From Loktanella sp. (GTDB lineage: Bacteria; Pseudomonadota; Alphaproteobacteria; Rhodobacterales; Rhodobacteraceae): DNA of 55,029 nucleotides. Under the pieces are notes generated by a model. That model did not search any database. It saw only the letters and a list, made by a program, of their open reading frames with translations, and had not been told where the DNA came from. Each line of letters opens with the position of its first letter. Within the stretch, counting starts at the first letter, position 1. Shown here one piece after another: positions 52,220-55,029 of this stretch. The stretch spans positions 1-55,029 of the forward strand of contig JAGXIQ010000004.1 in the NCBI GenBank assembly GCA_024635625.1, written 5' to 3'. Made by a program: the position numbers and the translations under genes.

Positions 52220-53797
52220 TCAGTCAACGAAAAGATATGGGGTTTCGGCCAAAGCGCGGGCCGTCTCGTCCGGCACTTGCAGGAAAGACGCAATCGCGGG
52301 CGCATTTTCCGCCGGAGACGCGCTTTCCTTGATGCGCAGATGATTGGTAAAGCCTGCATCCCTGATCCGGTCAGATTCAAAAATGATGTCGTAACGGATC
52401 GTCGGTAGCAATTGCGCCAAGGCCTCTGGTGGCGTCTCATCCCCGGCAAGACCAACCCGCTTCGCATGTCCACTTAGGAAGGCGTCGGACATGCCGCACT
52501 CGATTTCCAGCACGCGGGTCGTCGACCGATCAGAGAAGAAATCCTGCATGAGATCAAGGCTGGCGGTATCGAGACAGATGATCAACCTGTCGTTTTCATA
52601 GTATTCAAATAGCATCCGCATCAGCGCGCGCCTGTGCCGTGTGCGCTTTCCAAGGCTTCCTTGAATGCCGCCCAGATCGGGAATCTCTGTGTCTTCTTCG
52701 CTGAAGAGGTAGGCGATCGCGGGAATATTGGTATGATGCTTGATCGCCCCCAGAAGACGCTTTGCAACGTGCCATTTTTTGCAGGCGATGATCAGTAACT
52801 CGCGCTCTCGGCCCAAAGAGCTCTCAGTTTCCCAGAACCGTGTCGCAAAGCGTCGCCCGATCCGCCCGCGTCCAGTCAAAAACTTGAATAGATTGCGGCC
52901 TTCGTTAGAGATCTTAAAATCTCTTCGATCGGACGCGTAAAGTCGCCCCAGACGGGTTTTCAGTTCTTTGGCCTCGGCACTGATCTTGCGGGCGAACAGC
53001 GCATCCTGGCTGAGCAATAGATCATAGTGATCGTTGTAGAACGTCACCGGCATCCCGTAATCGGTAAACATCAAAAAGGTCAGGGTTCGCGTCTCGATCT
53101 CTCGTCCGGGGATCAGGTGGCGCACCAAGGTCTGAAAGAATGTCTCGTCCGGAATCCATGTGGTCCGAAAGAACCGCATGACATCCCGCCGCTTTTTCGT
53201 GAAATCAAGGATCGCCTCGATCGTGCGGCGGCGCAGGCACCACCACTGGCTACCAATCATGACCTGAACGTCCGCTGGTACGTCGCGTGTGATGCCAAGT
53301 CGGCGCTGCGTCCAAAAGCTCCAATAAAAACGCCGCTTCTGGGTTCGCTCGTTGAACCAATGCCGATAGATCAAACGCTCTTCTTTGAAGCCAGTCTTGA
53401 TCCACTCGCTTTCAAAGAAATCAAAACTTTCGATGTAATCTTTATCGTGACGATCCAGAAAATCGTGCGCATAGCTGGCTGACTTGATCGCCATGCAATC
53501 GCCTGAAACCATGTAGAAATGTGTCGCTCGCGGAAAGGCTTGCACTGCCGCCTCGACGGCATAAAGCGTTGCCTGCACAAGGCTCCACTCTCCCCAGCCG
53601 CATTTAATCCGGCGGGTTGCGTAAGTGACGTTTGCATTGTCGGACAGGGCGGATTGAATTTGAGCAAAGGCCTCTTTTGGTGACCTCGCGTCGAAGTGGA
53701 TAGAAATGCAGTCACCGGCAGCTGTAAGCTGTCGCGCCTGCTGGATAATGGCGTCCGGATCCTTATGGCATAAAAGAATAAATGCGATTTTCGCCAT
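52220..53797 (-). CDS. Core-2/I-branching type glycosyltransferase with C-terminal extension
   Basis: A 525-residue protein without membrane helices. The N-terminal half (about 1-260) is a GT14-like beta-1,6-N-acetylglucosaminyltransferase fold (IAFILLCHKDPDAI, ISIHFDARSP, HFYMVSGDCMAIKS, VMIGSQWWCLRR, WIPDETFFQTLVRH). The C-terminal half (about 270-525) is an extra domain of the DUF5927/5928 type found in Rhodobacterales, with a Rossmann-like stretch (RELLIIACKKWHVAKRLLGA). It probably adds branches to surface polysaccharide. A sulfotransferase gene is divergent from it 109 bases away, suggesting a shared product. Confidence 0.83.
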   Translation of the reverse strand: MAKIAFILLCHKDPDAIIQQARQLTAAGDCISIHFDARSPKEAFAQIQSALSDNANVTYATRRIKCGWGEWSLVQATLYAVEAAVQAFPRATHFYMVSGDCMAIKSASYAHDFLDRHDKDYIESFDFFESEWIKTGFKEERLIYRHWFNERTQKRRFYWSFWTQRRLGITRDVPADVQVMIGSQWWCLRRRTIEAILDFTKKRRDVMRFFRTTWIPDETFFQTLVRHLIPGREIETRTLTFLMFTDYGMPVTFYNDHYDLLLSQDALFARKISAEAKELKTRLGRLYASDRRDFKISNEGRNLFKFLTGRGRIGRRFATRFWETESSLGRERELLIIACKKWHVAKRLLGAIKHHTNIPAIAYLFSEEDTEIPDLGGIQGSLGKRTRHRRALMRMLFEYYENDRLIICLDTASLDLMQDFFSDRSTTRVLEIECGMSDAFLSGHAKRVGLAGDETPPEALAQLLPTIRYDIIFESDRIRDAGFTNHLRIKESASPAENAPAIASFLQVPDETARALAETPYLFVD

Positions 53798-53906
53798 GAA
53801 AAGGCCGTTATGATCCCGATTATCGAATTATATTGTCGTCATAGCGTGAACGACACCTGAATATACAGGGTTTCTTTGCATATCCTCGTCCACTAAGACA
53901 GGACGA

Positions 53907-54770
53907 ATGAAGACGGGCAAGATCCGTTGCCGGGGCAAAAGGGTAGAAGTGATGGGTTTTCCAGGTACCTGGATGACGGAAAGCGAAAGCATGGTTTATC
54001 GGGTGGTGCCAAAGTGCGCCTGCTCGACCATCGGTCAGATCATGTACTATTCGGACCACGGCACTTTTTTCGACGGCGACATCCATGATGCGCAAAACGG
54101 AATGCACAAATGGGCGATGGATGACAGCCAGCAGCTGATCACCGCAAATGTGAAGGCACACAAAAGCTACGCCTTTACCTGTGTGCGTAATCCTTACACA
54201 CGCATTCTTTCTTCCTTTTTTGACAAGATTTGTGGCATCCAACGCAACGGTCGCCGCTATCGCGGGAACCTTGTTCCGCTGTTGATCCAGAAATATGGGA
54301 TCGAGGTAGGCGAGCCTGAAACCGGATTTGAATTCGATCAAATCAAATCCTTCCGCCGCTTCCTGTTGTTCGCCCGCGACACAATCCGCTGGAGGCGCCC
54401 GATGGAGCCCGATATCCACTGGTCAGCAATGTCTGGCCATATCTCGACGTTCATCGTGAACGGCGGAAGCTACGACAAGATCTTTTGGACCGAAAGCTTC
54501 AACGAGGGCATGCAGGACGTGCTGTCAGCAGTCGACACGCCACACAAGATCGACCTGAACACGATCCCGCGCTTCAATGAAAGCGAAGGGCACGGCCCGA
54601 AGCGTCTGCATAAGGTGTCAGAGTATTTCGACGATCTGTCGATGCATTTGATCTACGAGATTTACAAAAAAGACTTCCAACTCTTTCGCTACGACTTTGA
54701 TAACCCGGACAACAAGATGCCGATTGGTGACATTGATCTGGCCGAGGTGCACGCCAAACTGGGCGAGTAG
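53907..54770 (+). CDS. Sulfotransferase family 2 domain protein
   Basis: A 287-residue sulfotransferase transferring sulfate from PAPS, probably to a carbohydrate. The 5'-phosphosulfate-binding motif is seen in VYRVVPKCACSTIGQIM (about residues 31-47), and the 3'-phosphate-binding motif in FTCVRNPYTRILSSFFDK (about 91-108). No signal or membrane helix is evident, so it is cytoplasmic, unlike the Golgi-anchored relatives. Divergent from the branching glycosyltransferase, implying sulfation of an exopolysaccharide in this marine organism. Confidence 0.85.
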   Translation: MKTGKIRCRGKRVEVMGFPGTWMTESESMVYRVVPKCACSTIGQIMYYSDHGTFFDGDIHDAQNGMHKWAMDDSQQLITANVKAHKSYAFTCVRNPYTRILSSFFDKICGIQRNGRRYRGNLVPLLIQKYGIEVGEPETGFEFDQIKSFRRFLLFARDTIRWRRPMEPDIHWSAMSGHISTFIVNGGSYDKIFWTESFNEGMQDVLSAVDTPHKIDLNTIPRFNESEGHGPKRLHKVSEYFDDLSMHLIYEIYKKDFQLFRYDFDNPDNKMPIGDIDLAEVHAKLGE

Positions 54771-54858
54771 CACATGTCTAGGGCATGCTCAGCCGTGCGA
54801 ACCGCGCTTTGCCGAATAAGGTTTCATTCGTAGTGATGCGGGCTCGGTGTTTGTAGAC

Positions 54859-54889
54859 CGGTCATTATCGGCCTACATGCCAATGACCG
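54859..54889. repeat. Inverted repeat near the IS630 fragment
   Basis: CGGTCATT (54859-54866) and AATGACCG (54882-54889) form an 8-base perfect inverted repeat with a 15-base spacer. It lies between the sulfotransferase and transposase stop codons. It could belong to the IS end or be a terminator; the IS boundary is not clear. Confidence 0.4.
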
Positions 54890-54913
54890 CTAGTGTTCTG
54901 AGTCTGACGCTTC

Positions 54914-55029
54914 CTACCTGTTTCCCCTGATTTCATCGAGTGCGTTGAGTGCTCGGCGTTCCCTGGTGAGAATGTCCCGAGCGGTTTTGGTCCACCTGAA
55001 GGGTTTGGGCTTCTCGTTGTGCTGCGCCA
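54914..55029 (-). mobile_element. IS630-family transposase, C-terminal end (runs off the window)
   Basis: On the minus strand the last 37 codons read AQHNEKPKPFRWTKTARDIL, then TRERRALNALDEIRGNR and a TAG stop. HNEKPKPFRWTKTA is the characteristic end of IS630/Tc1-mariner-type transposases found in roseobacters. The rest lies beyond the window, so integrity is unknown. It marks the right side of this region as a mobile-element insertion point. Confidence 0.8.

Noticed and set aside
1-55029. The whole window as a composite transposon between two IS elements
   Set aside because: The flanking elements belong to different families (IS21 and IS630), and the interior holds core genes such as polA.
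1-55029. tRNA or rRNA genes
   Set aside because: No tRNA-like cloverleaf with a CCA-proximal TTC-type arm or rRNA sequence was seen while reading the intergenic regions; this was by eye only.

Overview
The window looks like chromosomal DNA of a marine alphaproteobacterium of the order Rhodobacterales (roseobacter group, in the neighbourhood of Loktanella/Yoonia/Octadecabacter). This is inferred from the gene families (DUF1523, DUF1285, the DUF58/DUF4159 module, a two-domain ALDH16 beside deoC, glcDEF, a DUF5927/5928-type glycosyltransferase), the moderately high GC content and GTG/TTG start use; no rRNA or tRNA is present to confirm it. Both edges carry pieces of insertion sequences: the 3' end of an IS21-type istB on the left, which has truncated a chemotaxis receptor gene, and the 3' end of an IS630-type transposase on the right.

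Layout. 0.2-1.8 kb: decapitated methyl-accepting chemotaxis gene. 1.9-4.4 kb: MhqD/MhqO-like hydrolase and ring-cleaving dioxygenase pair, divergent from a LysR regulator with two tandem T-N11-A boxes between them. 4.4-6.2 kb: a BKACE enzyme and a Crp/Fnr regulator. 6.3-8.4 kb: four small membrane-anchored proteins resembling the enterobacterial yqjD/yqjE envelope-stress set. 8.5-16.1 kb: carbohydrate genes (galE, rhodanese, GH13 alpha-glucosidase, AraC regulator, deoC and an ALDH16-type double aldehyde dehydrogenase). 16.2-23.1 kb: a seven-gene minus-strand cluster (coiled-coil protein, unknown 373-aa protein, AAA+ ATPase, small membrane protein, unknown 439-aa protein, small membrane protein, DUF1523 protein) preceded by a lipoprotein L,D-transpeptidase; this is the best candidate for an undescribed system.

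24-31 kb: creatinase divergent from an SDR/unknown/P1-peptidase operon, with a seven-fold perfect GATTACA tandem repeat and two perfect inverted repeats between them; then an alpha/beta hydrolase, a succinate-semialdehyde dehydrogenase and a soluble GAF histidine kinase. 31.3-38.8 kb: DUF1285 protein divergent from a MoxR-DUF58-DUF4159-membrane protein operon. 38.8-43.6 kb: DUF599 protein divergent from glcDEF (glycolate oxidase). 43.7-47.2 kb: secreted trypsin-like protease, small heat-shock protein with a sigma-32-like promoter and a ROSE-like RNA thermometer, a pyridoxamine-oxidase-like stress protein, and NhaC. 47.3-55 kb: polA, zinc-finger protein, an ABC ATPase without its permease, HIT protein, a Core-2/I-branching glycosyltransferase divergent from a sulfotransferase, and the IS630 fragment.

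A recurrent intergenic element (GC-rich hairpin, then a G(A/T)(G/A)TATTT-type core and an AAGAAG-like purine tract) sits just upstream of start codons in at least four places. Most genes are ordinary metabolism and envelope functions. Starts were revised where a better Shine-Dalgarno or family-typical N-terminus was visible, so several coordinates differ from the longest open frame.
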